From the NCBI RefSeq assembly GCF_028416575.1, contig NZ_JAMQKB010000001.1:329649-393648 (forward strand): a stretch of 64,000 nucleotides of DNA, written 5' to 3'. The notes beneath the pieces were generated by a model. That model was not told the origin of the DNA and searched no databases. It worked only from the letters and a program-made list of their open reading frames with translations. Origin of the DNA: Terrihalobacillus insolitus (GTDB lineage Bacteria > Bacillota > Bacilli > Bacillales > Amphibacillaceae). A program made the position numbers and the translations under genes. The stretch's first letter is position 1, and every line of letters starts with the position of its first letter. Below are positions 17,619 through 26,055 of this stretch, piece by piece.

Positions 17619-19370
17619 CTATTCCAGATTAATTTCAACTGTTTCTACTGTATAGCCATTCACATCGATTATCAGTTGATAGGTTCCTTCTGACAATGAC
17701 TTAGTATTGAAATTGTAATTATACTTATTTCCTGCATAGCGAAAAATATTCCCCTCGTTTGCTTCTCCTTTGGATGTTACCTCAACCTTTGGTCCCACTA
17801 CTCCATCAGTTACTTCTGCTACATAAAGCTCTGCGTTTGCATTTGTAATAGGTTCACCTGCAGTAGTTAACTCAAATTTGACAGGGAGAGTTCTTCCAAG
17901 TTTAACGTTAGTCACTTCATCTTGGTTAACAGGTTTTAAAACGTTACTTGAAACGTCTTGTGCTTTTCCAACAAAAGTGGTAACACTCTTGGCTGGAAGT
18001 TCCGTCTTAAATTCACCATTTTTAACAGAGATATCAGTCAGCTGAGCTAAATTCTCCGTTTCAGATGTTCGATATGGCGTAACGGAATCCGTAACATAGC
18101 TTGCATTAAATCCAGCAAAGTCAAGATTCAAATTAGATGCGGTGTCATTATCATTAACAGTCACGATGACATATTCACCAGTATCTGTATTTTTGTACGC
18201 GGAAACATATACACCTGATCCTGCTTCACTTGTGCTGACCCGATTAAAACCTGGTCTAACAAAACGGCTATAGTTACCAATTGTATACAATCTCTTATTT
18301 ACAAAGTATTCATTGTTTTGAGTGTCTAAGTTGATTAATGGCTCACCTTTATCTAGTTTATAAGCAACAAACCACCAGTAAAACCATGCATTGACTTCCG
18401 CATTTGTCATTTGATTTTGAATAAGCTTGGCCCAATAGACACCATCATCAATTGAAGGGTCATTCTTACCTAAATTAGATGTCTCCGTTTGCCATATTCT
18501 TTTATCATATTTTTTTGCAAGCGGAAATGTATTGTATGCACCGCGATCGCCTCCATAAGCATGCGCTGCAACGATATCTATTCCGTCTCGAGTTTCTGGA
18601 TCTTTCAAAACTGGAATTGCTGGTTCTTCAATAAAACTAGAGTTTTCCCCTAGAATAACCTGCGCTGTAATCTCATCTTCTTCAAATGTTGGTGTAAGAT
18701 AATCGGCAATGAATCTTTTAAATTGGTCACCTGTCCACCTTGAAGATGAGTACCCTACACTTAAGTTCGGTTCATTAGCTAATGATATGGCATCAATCTC
18801 TATGCCGTGCTGTTCCTTGTATCCCCTTATATATGCAGATAGATAATCGGCATACTCTTGATACATATCCTCTTTCAGCTCTCCTCCATTAGTAACACTG
18901 TTGTTTGTTTTCATCCATGCCGGTGGGCTCCAAACAGTACTCATAAACTTATCCACACCATATTCTTTGGCCTGATTCATCAACCAGATTTGGTCTTCAT
19001 CACCAGTCCAGACAAAACCACCATCTTCTTCCGGCCAGATTGTTGGTGTCGGGCCATCTATCTCATTCCCCCATGTTCCGCCATCACCAACCATGTTTCT
19101 AACCATCGAAAAACCTGCACCATCTGTAGTTGAAAACAATAAGTCTAGAATCTCAGATCTTTCTTTCTCAGGAAAGTTCATTAAATTTCTTGCCTGCTGA
19201 AATGCTCCAGATGCTCCAAATCCATCAATCTCCTGACGAATATCATCCAAATAGATCGTACTGCTAATTGGATTTTCTTGTGCAGTTGCCTCCCCCGTTG
19301 GTAGTGAACTAACTACTAGAACGAAGATTAAGATCGTACTTAAAAACTTTCTGACCGATGCATTGGCCAT
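17619..19370 (-). CDS. xynC: Secreted glucuronoxylanase, glycoside hydrolase family 30, with PxKF-type C-terminal domain
   Basis: 583 residues: a Sec signal peptide (about 1-31), a GH30 catalytic (beta/alpha)8 barrel, and its beta-rich side domain. The acid/base is Glu200 in SLANEPN and the nucleophile is Glu296 in QTETSN; FGASGAFQQARNL and WSPPAWMKTN are further family landmarks. The protein is about 160 residues longer than Bacillus subtilis XynC. The extra C-terminus (from about 490) begins TNVKLGRTLPVKFEL, a PxKF-type beta-sandwich of unknown role. The enzyme cleaves glucuronoxylan outside the cell and feeds the ABC importer. GGGAG precedes the ATG. Operator 4 and a cre box lie upstream. 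Confidence 0.9.
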   Translation of the reverse strand: MANASVRKFLSTILIFVLVVSSLPTGEATAQENPISSTIYLDDIRQEIDGFGASGAFQQARNLMNFPEKERSEILDLLFSTTDGAGFSMVRNMVGDGGTWGNEIDGPTPTIWPEEDGGFVWTGDEDQIWLMNQAKEYGVDKFMSTVWSPPAWMKTNNSVTNGGELKEDMYQEYADYLSAYIRGYKEQHGIEIDAISLANEPNLSVGYSSSRWTGDQFKRFIADYLTPTFEEDEITAQVILGENSSFIEEPAIPVLKDPETRDGIDIVAAHAYGGDRGAYNTFPLAKKYDKRIWQTETSNLGKNDPSIDDGVYWAKLIQNQMTNAEVNAWFYWWFVAYKLDKGEPLINLDTQNNEYFVNKRLYTIGNYSRFVRPGFNRVSTSEAGSGVYVSAYKNTDTGEYVIVTVNDNDTASNLNLDFAGFNASYVTDSVTPYRTSETENLAQLTDISVKNGEFKTELPAKSVTTFVGKAQDVSSNVLKPVNQDEVTNVKLGRTLPVKFELTTAGEPITNANAELYVAEVTDGVVGPKVEVTSKGEANEGNIFRYAGNKYNYNFNTKSLSEGTYQLIIDVNGYTVETVEINLE

Positions 19371-19453
19371 TTTAACAACTCCCTCTCCTATACTATTTAT
19401 AACAATTCACCAAAAAGAGTGAATATGTTATCGCCTACATATGTAAGAAAATT

Positions 19454-19467
19454 AGAAACCGTTTTCA
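19454..19467. promoter_or_regulatory. cre box upstream of the xylanase gene
   Basis: AGAAACCGTTTTCA matches the cre consensus except for the first base. It lies about 84 bp before the xylanase start. Confidence 0.6.
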
Positions 19468-19565
19468 TTTTATGTGATGTCAACCTAGTTGCTTTCCAAT
19501 CTTCTTGCTGTTCTGGACATGCCAAATACATTCTAATCTGTGAATATCTTCATTTTATTACTTTC

Positions 19566-19596
19566 AACTTTGTTTGTATACCAAATAAACAAAGTT
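19566..19596. promoter_or_regulatory. XylR operator 4, xylanase gene
   Basis: AACTTTGTTT (19566-19575) and AAACAAAGTT (19587-19596) form a perfect 10-bp inverted repeat around an 11-bp centre, the same spacing as the other three operators. It is about 195 bp upstream of the xylanase start. Confidence 0.8.
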
Positions 19597-19687
19597 TTCG
19601 GTGTTTTATATAAAATGATTCATTTGAACTAGTAAAGAAGCATTAGGTTTTGAGGAAACAGCAGTTGGAAAGGCACAAATCAAAAAA

Positions 19688-19714
19688 GAGAACATCCCTA
19701 GCAGGAATGTTCTC
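19688..19714 (-). terminator. Terminator after the APC permease gene
   Basis: GAGAACAT (19688-19695) pairs with ATGTTCTC (19707-19714). On the reverse strand TTTTTTG follows the stem. It lies 13 bp after the permease stop. Confidence 0.8.
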
Positions 19715-19726
19715 AGCATTAAATCT

Positions 19727-21085
19727 TTAATCCACATCCAAAGAAGTATCTTTTTTAAATACCTTTAAAAATACGAGGTAGATAATTCCGATCCCAAGCC
19801 AGATAAATCCTAATTGTTTAGAAAGCGGATCTAGGTTGATCCAAACATAACCAATAATAAGGAATCCGATAACAGGAAGGACTAAATGTTTAAAATACTG
19901 TTTGCTTTTTTGTTTTTTTAGGAAATAGACGACAACCGACACGTGCAAGAATAAAAATGCAGATAATGCACCAAAGTTTACTACGGAAGCCAAAGCACCA
20001 ATTCTAGATGCGAAAAATGCGGTAACGATTAAAGATATAATTGCTACTACAATCGTACTTGTGTATGGCGTCTGGAATTTCGGATGGATTTTTGATAGAT
20101 ATTTAGGTAGCTTTCGATCACGAGCCATGCTGTACAAGATTCTAGAAATGGCTGCTTGAGCAACAAGTGCATCCGCTATACCCCAAGCAAGTGCTGTAGC
20201 TAAAATAGTCAACCACTTCAACCAAGCACCACCTGCGATTTCAGCAATTTGATAAAAGGCCACATCTGCATTTTCAAATGTCGTATAATCTGGCCAAATT
20301 AATGCAGCAACCCAAGTTTGGATAATGAACAGTATCCCAACAACTATTAAAGAGAAAATAATGGCTTTACCAACAGCCTTGCTTCCACCTTTTGATTCTT
20401 CGGCAAGCGTTGAAATGGCATCAAAGCCTAGAAAACTCAATACAGCTATCGAAACAGCACCCATTACCATGCCCATACTAAAATTTTCGGCATCATAGAT
20501 TGGCTTAAATGTAAATTCCGCTCCATTCACGCCTTGAATAATCGCCGCAACACCTACTGCAACAAAAATAGCTAATACAATAAGTTCCAATACGACAATA
20601 ATTTTGTTCGCTTTCGCTGTAAATTCGATCCCCAAAACGTTTATCACTGTGTTTATACCGATGAAAATGACCAGCCAGAATAATAGCGGAATTTCAGGCA
20701 CGATATCATTTAATGCTGCAGCACTAACTAGATATAACAAAGCAGGCACGAAAATATAGTCAAGTAAAATCAACCAGCCTGCGATAAAACCAGCAGATTC
20801 ATTAATCCCCCGCTGAGCATAGGAATAAACAGAACCAGCAATCGGAAATGCCTCTGACATTCTTGCATAGCTTAAAGCAGTAAAAATCATTCCGATCATA
20901 CCAATTAAGTAAGCAAGCGCGACCATTCCATTCGATCCTTGTGCAACAGCACCATAAATTCCAAAAGGGGCAATAGGAACCATAAAAACAAGTCCATAAA
21001 TCAATAAGTCCCAAAAGGTTAGCGAACGTTTTAATTCTTGTTTGTACAATGGCGTATTTGTTTCTTGTTTATTTGGTATTGCCAC
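19727..21085 (-). CDS. APC-superfamily amino-acid/polyamine permease
   Basis: 452 residues with about 12 membrane segments. It has the APC N-terminal pattern (SLTFWDLLIYGLVFMVPIAPFGIYG), the segment SYARMSEAFPIAGSVYSYAQRG, and LSFLGFDAISTLAEESKGG in the middle. It should import an amino acid, amine or related solute with H+ or Na+. It lies two bases after the broken acetamidase gene on the same strand, so the pair was probably one operon for uptake and hydrolysis of an amide or nitrogen compound. The substrate is unknown. Confidence 0.85.
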   Translation of the reverse strand: MAIPNKQETNTPLYKQELKRSLTFWDLLIYGLVFMVPIAPFGIYGAVAQGSNGMVALAYLIGMIGMIFTALSYARMSEAFPIAGSVYSYAQRGINESAGFIAGWLILLDYIFVPALLYLVSAAALNDIVPEIPLLFWLVIFIGINTVINVLGIEFTAKANKIIVVLELIVLAIFVAVGVAAIIQGVNGAEFTFKPIYDAENFSMGMVMGAVSIAVLSFLGFDAISTLAEESKGGSKAVGKAIIFSLIVVGILFIIQTWVAALIWPDYTTFENADVAFYQIAEIAGGAWLKWLTILATALAWGIADALVAQAAISRILYSMARDRKLPKYLSKIHPKFQTPYTSTIVVAIISLIVTAFFASRIGALASVVNFGALSAFLFLHVSVVVYFLKKQKSKQYFKHLVLPVIGFLIIGYVWINLDPLSKQLGFIWLGIGIIYLVFLKVFKKDTSLDVD

Positions 21086-21087
21086 CT

Positions 21088-22003
21088 CTATTCAGCTCCC
21101 TTTTTAAACAATTGAATATCATAGGCTTCTAGAATCGATTTTGGCACAAAAAATCGCGCTGTTTTTAACGGATCTACTATTTGACTAATTTGTGATTGAC
21201 CTGCTGCACTCATTAGCATTGTAAATTCAGGTACAGAAAGATCTGTATGTGGTTGTAATAGATCGATCATTTCCTCGACCGCTTGATTTGCTGCATCGTC
21301 CAAAGATTCTTTGGATACAAGAGCTGCAATTCCCTCTTCATTTTCAATGAGCGGGTAATTCAAGCTGCTCCCTTTTATAACATTAAGAGTTACCTTTACG
21401 CGCGGGAATTTCGATCCCAGATACGCCAATTTCGCCATCCCCCATTGCTGCATGCAAATCGCCCAACGCGAATAGTGCCCCCTTTTGGAAAACTGGGAAA
21501 TATAATGTAGCACCTGTTGTAATTAGTTTGGTGTCCATGTTTCCCCCGTGTGCTCCAGGAGTCCCATTATTCACTGCCTCCCCTTCTGGTGCAACTCCGA
21601 TAACTCCAATCATCGGATTTAAAGGCAATTCAATTTTTTCATTAAAAATAGCTTTATTATCTTTAATGGGAACAATTTTCACTAAGAAATCGTTCATGCG
21701 ATGCCCCATTACACCAAGATCAGGACCAACAACCATTACCCCTTGATTTCCTAAATCGATGGAATCAATTTTGACCTGTAAAATGTCTCCAGGTTGCGCC
21801 TCCTCCACATAAATTGGACCAGTAGCAGGATTGATTTGATTCCAATCAATCGCATTAAAAGTTGTCTTCTCTGATTGGATCTGATTTTGAAAGCAATCAA
21901 ACGTATCAATTTCCACTTGAGCTCCAGAATTGACGGTCTTTGCAGGCTTATTGTTTTTGTCCATTGCATAGATGTAATGTTGCTCAGATAATGTTTCTGC
22001 CAT
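21088..22003 (-). pseudogene. Acetamidase/formamidase family gene with a frameshift
   Basis: The first 203 codons (from ATG 22003, with GGGAGGA upstream) encode an acetamidase/formamidase N-terminal part, with YVEEAQPGDILQVKI, HGGNMDTKLITTGATLYFPV and GDLHAAMGDGEIGVSG. The reading frame then fails at IEIPAR and stops at 21383. The expected continuation (RVKVTLNVIKGSSLNYPLI...MLMSAAGQSQISQIVDP) is intact in another frame down to 21088. The break falls in a short CG run at 21399-21404. Adding one CG pair restores a continuous product of about 305 residues, the family's usual length. It may be a true pseudogene, slippage-based phase variation, or an assembly error. Confidence 0.85.
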
Positions 22004-22090
22004 AACAAATTCCTCCCTTATGATTTTCCTTCATTTTAGCCTTTTTAAGTATGGAATGTTTGCAATTATTTAATATGTATTTGCAAAGTT

Positions 22091-23455
22091 TTAGCCATTT
22101 TCAGATAATTTACATACGTTTTGTAAAAAAAGATAAATAATGCATGGAAACAGTACCGCTACTGCGGTAATAAGCCAAAGTTCGAACCCCAGAACAACTC
22201 CAATAATACTTATAGGGAACACCAGAGATACCCCAAAAAAATAATGTTTACTGTTAAACTTTTTAAAAATTGACTGGAACCAAAAAGGAAAACCAATAGA
22301 AGAAAAAAAAGCAGCTAATACCATTAGCACTTCTTTTGTATAAGAAAGTATATAAACAGAAAGGAATCCTGTAACAAGACAGACTGTCATGGCAACTAGA
22401 TACCCTTTTCGCAACAATTGTTTGGTAGTCAATACTTTTTTGTTGTTATTTTGCATCCATAAGTAGAGGCTAACAAGCGAATAAAGTGATGTCCCAGCCC
22501 CAACTAACAAACTCGAAAACCAAATCAAACTAATGACAAATGGAAAAAACGGGCTTTCAAGTTCGACAACTGTCTTTAGCACTCGTGATAAACTCGCACT
22601 ACTGGTCCCTTGAACAAGAATATAAATGGATAAGGCAGAGTAAGCCAATAAAAGTGCCACCCAAGAAAACAAAGAAACCCTTAAAACGGTCAAACGGTGA
22701 TTAACCTTGATCAGATGAAGGCTTTGCCAAAAATAATAATTCATACATGTTTGCCCAAACATTACAAAAACAAATGTTACTACTATCAAGCCATTCTCTA
22801 GTATGCTTCCGTCCATTAAGGATGGAAAGATTTCCGTAAATTGCTTATAAACAGAATTAATACCTACCTTTAAAAACAATGAGAGCGACAAGATCACCGA
22901 TGATAAAAAAATACCAAACACGAGCTTTGATCCAATTTTAGTCACCCCAAAATAGCCCCCAAGGCCAAAAAACGTAAAGCAAAAGAAAAGAAACAGAGAA
23001 AGCCCAATCGTTAATGACTGCTCGTATATATTAAAAAACAGTGTTGCCACTAGAAAAGTATGTAATAAAAAGCTTAAAAAGCTAGAAAGAGCAGCAATGA
23101 TAAAAAAATACCGTTTGTCCCCCACATTCGCCCTTTTTTTGAATAAAACAGAAAATGGGCCTTCCTCCGTTACTTTTATGTTTGAAATAACTCTAGCTAA
23201 CAAAATATAAATTGCCAACACTCCTAGAACAAACATAAAAACACTATAAAGTTTCATTTGAACTGTCACATAAATAGGTAAAAAGAGTGTGGCGCCAGAC
23301 ATAAACTGAATAAGTACGGCATAGGTACCACCACTTAGACCTATTTCTCCACTATGTGCCATATACTGAAAGACGATTTTATGTTCCCCTAACTTCTCTA
23401 TGTAGACAAGCAAGATCGTAGCGGCAACAAACATTACAAGATACCAATCGATCAT
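22091..23455 (-). CDS. Polytopic membrane protein, possibly sodium:solute symporter-like, in a two-component operon
   Basis: 454 residues with about 12-13 hydrophobic helices and no recognisable soluble domain. The segment GQTCMNYYFWQSLHLIK resembles the conserved region of sodium:solute symporters around the Q-x-x-W/Y-x-Q-R motif, and IWFSSLLVGAGTSLYSLVSLYLW would fit a later helix of that fold. Similarity is weak, so the family assignment is inference. Its start overlaps the response regulator stop by 4 bp, so it is translationally coupled to the kinase/regulator pair. It may be the sensing partner or the regulated transporter. Confidence 0.6.
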   Translation of the reverse strand: MIDWYLVMFVAATILLVYIEKLGEHKIVFQYMAHSGEIGLSGGTYAVLIQFMSGATLFLPIYVTVQMKLYSVFMFVLGVLAIYILLARVISNIKVTEEGPFSVLFKKRANVGDKRYFFIIAALSSFLSFLLHTFLVATLFFNIYEQSLTIGLSLFLFFCFTFFGLGGYFGVTKIGSKLVFGIFLSSVILSLSLFLKVGINSVYKQFTEIFPSLMDGSILENGLIVVTFVFVMFGQTCMNYYFWQSLHLIKVNHRLTVLRVSLFSWVALLLAYSALSIYILVQGTSSASLSRVLKTVVELESPFFPFVISLIWFSSLLVGAGTSLYSLVSLYLWMQNNNKKVLTTKQLLRKGYLVAMTVCLVTGFLSVYILSYTKEVLMVLAAFFSSIGFPFWFQSIFKKFNSKHYFFGVSLVFPISIIGVVLGFELWLITAVAVLFPCIIYLFLQNVCKLSENG

Positions 23456-24153
23456 AGACAGTTCTCCTTAAATTTGCTTGGCGTCATTCCCTCGACTTTT
23501 TTAAAGGAATTACTAAAATGGTGTTGACTAGAAAAACCAACTTCTTCTGAAATCTGTGCAATACTACTATATGGTTTTTCCTTTATTAGTTGTTTGGCCT
23601 TTTGAATCCGAAAGTTCATGACGTATTCGGTAAAGTTTACCCCAACTTCTTCTGTAAACTTTTTACTCAAGTAGACAGGGGTAACATACACCTGCTTCGC
23701 TATTTCTGGCAACTGAAGCTTTTGACTATATTCTTTTCGTACTATCGTCAGTACACTGTTTACTAAATCTGACTTTGTATCTATGTAGGAATGTTTATCA
23801 AGGAAATGGTGGATGACCTGGTATAACTCCCTTTCAATTACAGGTTTAACAAGGTAATCCATCACGTCCAAACGAATTGCCTGATGTGCATAAGAAAATT
23901 CTTGATGCGCAGTAATAAGAACGACCGCCGTTGCATACTCTCTTTCGCTAATATGTTTGCATAAGTCCAGCCCAGAGTCACCTGGCAAGTTTATATCAAT
24001 AAAGGCTAAAGGAAAAAAATGTTGGGTTAACAAACGTTTTGCCTCTACCACATCCTCTGCTTCATAAATATTCCATTCGGGATATTCTTTTTTCACTATA
24101 AACGTAAGCTGCTCTATCTCTAACGGCTCATCGTCAACAACTAACAAATTCAT
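23452..24153 (-). CDS. Response regulator, CheY-like receiver plus AraC-type DNA-binding domain
   Basis: 233 residues. The receiver domain (1-115) has the acidic pair DDE at 7-9, the phospho-acceptor Asp53 in LAFIDINLPG, and Lys in DYLVKP. The C-terminal 100 residues are an AraC helix-turn-helix pair (LPEIAKQVYVTPVYLSKKF and IAQISEEVGFSSQHHFSNSFKK, ending GMTPSKFKEN). It starts directly after the kinase stop, with GGGGG upstream. It probably activates a transport or catabolic gene nearby, perhaps the APC permease/acetamidase unit or its own membrane protein. Confidence 0.88.
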   Translation of the reverse strand: MNLLVVDDEPLEIEQLTFIVKKEYPEWNIYEAEDVVEAKRLLTQHFFPLAFIDINLPGDSGLDLCKHISEREYATAVVLITAHQEFSYAHQAIRLDVMDYLVKPVIERELYQVIHHFLDKHSYIDTKSDLVNSVLTIVRKEYSQKLQLPEIAKQVYVTPVYLSKKFTEEVGVNFTEYVMNFRIQKAKQLIKEKPYSSIAQISEEVGFSSQHHFSNSFKKVEGMTPSKFKENCL

Positions 24154-24897
24154 CTAATCCACCCCCTTTGGTGTGTATGGCCAGATTGCTTTAACTTCTG
24201 AGACATGTTCTTTCCTAGTAATGGTAACCTCGGTATACATCTCAAATACTAATTGTAGCCTTTTTCGAATATTGTCCAACCCCGTTCCACTATTAGAAGT
24301 GATAAGCCGCGGTTCACCGTTATCTAATACCTTTAAAATAACCCAATCACCATGGCGCCTAAGTTGAATATCCAACCGTTTTTCACCACGCTTATGATCC
24401 AGACCGTGCTTAAAGGCATTTTCCACGAACGTTTGAAGAGTATATGGAGGGAGTAGTGTATTCTCAGCTTTTGGATCAATATTGTACTGGATTTCAAGTT
24501 TTTTACCATAACGCATACTCTGTATGTATAAATAATTTCTTGTATGTTCCAACTCCGTTTCAAATAGTACAAGGGATTCTTTGCCTTTGTTCTGATACCT
24601 CAAGAATAAAGAAAATCGTTCCATCGCTCGGATTAAATCTTCATTTCTTTCAAGTCTTGCAAGAGAAGTCATGGCATTTAAGCTATTAAATAAGAAATGT
24701 GGTTTAATTTGCTGACTAAGCTGCATGTATTCCATTTGATGAAGCTGTTTTTCTAAATGAACACGTTTGTTTTCTAATTGTAAATAATCAAATTCTTTTT
24801 CGATTAAGTTGAGCGCAATTAATAGGACAAAAGCGATTAACGGTAAAAATAAACTTAGAAACATAAGCAAAGAAAAAAACAGGAAACCATCCATCAA
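24154..24897 (-). CDS. Short sensor histidine kinase, YesM/LytS type, single membrane anchor
   Basis: 247 residues: one N-terminal membrane segment (about 3-27), a coiled linker, then the His_kinase motif QQIKPHFLFNSLNAM with the phospho-accepting His near residue 63. An HATPase domain follows (LPPYTLQTFVENAFKHGL near 157, GTGLDNIRKRLQ near 208). It has no extracellular sensory domain, so the signal must come from a partner, plausibly the polytopic protein encoded third in the operon. A TTG at 24897 fits the AAAGGGA site; an ATG one codon later is the alternative. Confidence 0.85.
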   Translation of the reverse strand: MMDGFLFFSLLMFLSLFLPLIAFVLLIALNLIEKEFDYLQLENKRVHLEKQLHQMEYMQLSQQIKPHFLFNSLNAMTSLARLERNEDLIRAMERFSLFLRYQNKGKESLVLFETELEHTRNYLYIQSMRYGKKLEIQYNIDPKAENTLLPPYTLQTFVENAFKHGLDHKRGEKRLDIQLRRHGDWVILKVLDNGEPRLITSNSGTGLDNIRKRLQLVFEMYTEVTITRKEHVSEVKAIWPYTPKGVD

Positions 24898-24996
24898 CCT
24901 TTCATTCCCTTTCTATTAATACTCTTATCCTATGGGGGACCGTCGCAAATTGCAAGAAATCAGTGACGCCCTGGTGGAAATATGCTGAAGACAAGT

Positions 24997-25029
24997 GAAG
25001 CCCCGTACAATTAACAGGTACGGGGCTTC
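24997..25029. terminator. Strong GC-rich hairpin, probable terminator
   Basis: GAAGCCCCGTAC (24997-25008) pairs perfectly with GTACGGGGCTTC (25018-25029). The T tract is weak on both strands. It lies between the kinase operon start and the CDGSH gene. Confidence 0.55.
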
Positions 25030-25139
25030 CTTTCAACGATCATTTGGGGAAATAACTCATACAAACATTTAAAGAAAAGAAAAATCGGCAATTGCAAAGC
25101 CTTTAAGGCGACAGCAGAATCTTAGTTGCACTTATAAAA

Positions 25140-25166
25140 ATAAGAAAGGATATTATACTTTCTTAT
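25140..25166 (-). terminator. Hairpin after the CDGSH gene
   Basis: ATAAGAAAG (25140-25148) and CTTTCTTAT (25158-25166) pair perfectly. It lies 21 bp past the stop of the CDGSH gene on the reverse strand. Confidence 0.5.
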
Positions 25167-25186
25167 CTTGAAAGATTAAGCAGTAA

Positions 25187-25396
25187 TCAATCCGCCCTAG
25201 GTTCACTGTCAAATTCAATCTTTTTATGCGTTCCATCACAAAATGGCTTGTTGCTAGAAGCACCACATCTGCACAATGAGAATGCCTTTTTTGTTGTAAA
25301 CACATTACCTTGTGAGTCCATTAGTTCTACATCTCCAGTCACACGTATCGGGCCATTGTCCCTGATTTGCAAATTAGCCTTGTTGTTTTCACTCAT
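25187..25396 (-). CDS. CDGSH iron-sulfur domain protein
   Basis: A 69-residue protein with the ligand pattern of 2Fe-2S CDGSH proteins: CRCGASSNKPFCDGTH, giving Cys-x-Cys, a later Cys, and His. The expected length is about 65-80 residues. ATG 25396 is chosen because GAGGAG lies 8 nt before it; an ATG at 25402 is too close to that site. The open frame runs on upstream for 130 codons, but those codons lie in a dispersed repeat element and are not part of the gene. Function within the family is redox or iron handling; the specific role is unknown. Confidence 0.82.
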   Translation of the reverse strand: MSENNKANLQIRDNGPIRVTGDVELMDSQGNVFTTKKAFSLCRCGASSNKPFCDGTHKKIEFDSEPRAD

Positions 25397-25454
25397 GTCC
25401 ATCACTCCTCGTACATTGAATGTAGTACTGAAAATAATTATTTTATTCTCTTCT

Positions 25455-25799
25455 AGTGCGTGTTCAAAAAGTTGACAAATTAGAAGCAAGCAGGTCGAGG
25501 CGGCGTAGTTTTGAGTAGCGCAGCGAAAGCTTGTTGCTTCGAAAGCATTACCTCGCACGAAGAAAAAGTGTTCTTCTTTTTCTAAGGATATGCTTTTAAT
25601 ACGTGAGCATAAGGAATGCTTCCCCGAATATACTTCGCACGCAGGAAAAGCGGGTTTCTTTTCCAAGGAACGGAGAAACAAGCCATTTAAGGAATACAGG
25701 CTAAGACCGCCACGTCCTGTGGCAACGCCTGCATGACCCACATCGTGTGGGCCCGAGATGCACCGCTTATCATTTGGTGACTTTTTGAACATCCTCTTC
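25455..25799 (+). repeat. Dispersed repeat element, copy A (full length, about 345 bp)
   Basis: It begins AGTGCGTGTTCAAAAAG and ends CTTTTTGAACATCCTCTT, so its ends are imperfect inverted repeats (GTTCAAAAAG/CTTTTTGAAC). The interior is nearly the same as copy B at 28951-29229 in the opposite direction, except for an extra segment at about 25680-25765. No conserved gene is present. It has the look of a non-autonomous, MITE-like intergenic element. Confidence 0.8.
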
Positions 25800-26012
25800 T
25801 AGATAAAAAAGTATTCAGTGAAACATTCCGTATGATCTTCACTGCTGAAACCTACACTTAACATTAACACTGTACTATTTTAAATTTCTACTTCTCATAA
25901 TACCATTCTAATATAATCAAGACCATTATGTGAACGTTTCCGCATACATATCATCTCGATCGATTCTCCATTTGGTACCTATATCTTGGTAATTCTCTTC
26001 TCGCGAAAACAA
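25800..26012. other. Intergenic region, no gene seen
   Basis: AT-rich sequence between repeat copy A and the lipoprotein terminator. It holds no supported open frame, operator or repeat. Confidence 0.4.
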
Positions 26013-26043
26013 ATATACCGAATGGCGAAACCACTCGGTATAT
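26013..26043 (-). terminator. Terminator of the SurA-like lipoprotein gene
   Basis: ATATACCGA (26013-26021) pairs with TCGGTATAT (26035-26043). On the reverse strand TTTGTTTT follows. It lies 12 bp after the stop. Confidence 0.7.
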
Positions 26044-26055
26044 CTTGGGGGACTA

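Noticed and set aside
25397-25792. Upstream half of a 201-residue frame joined to the CDGSH protein
   Set aside because: It is translation of dispersed repeat copy A; a ribosome site marks the true start at 25396.
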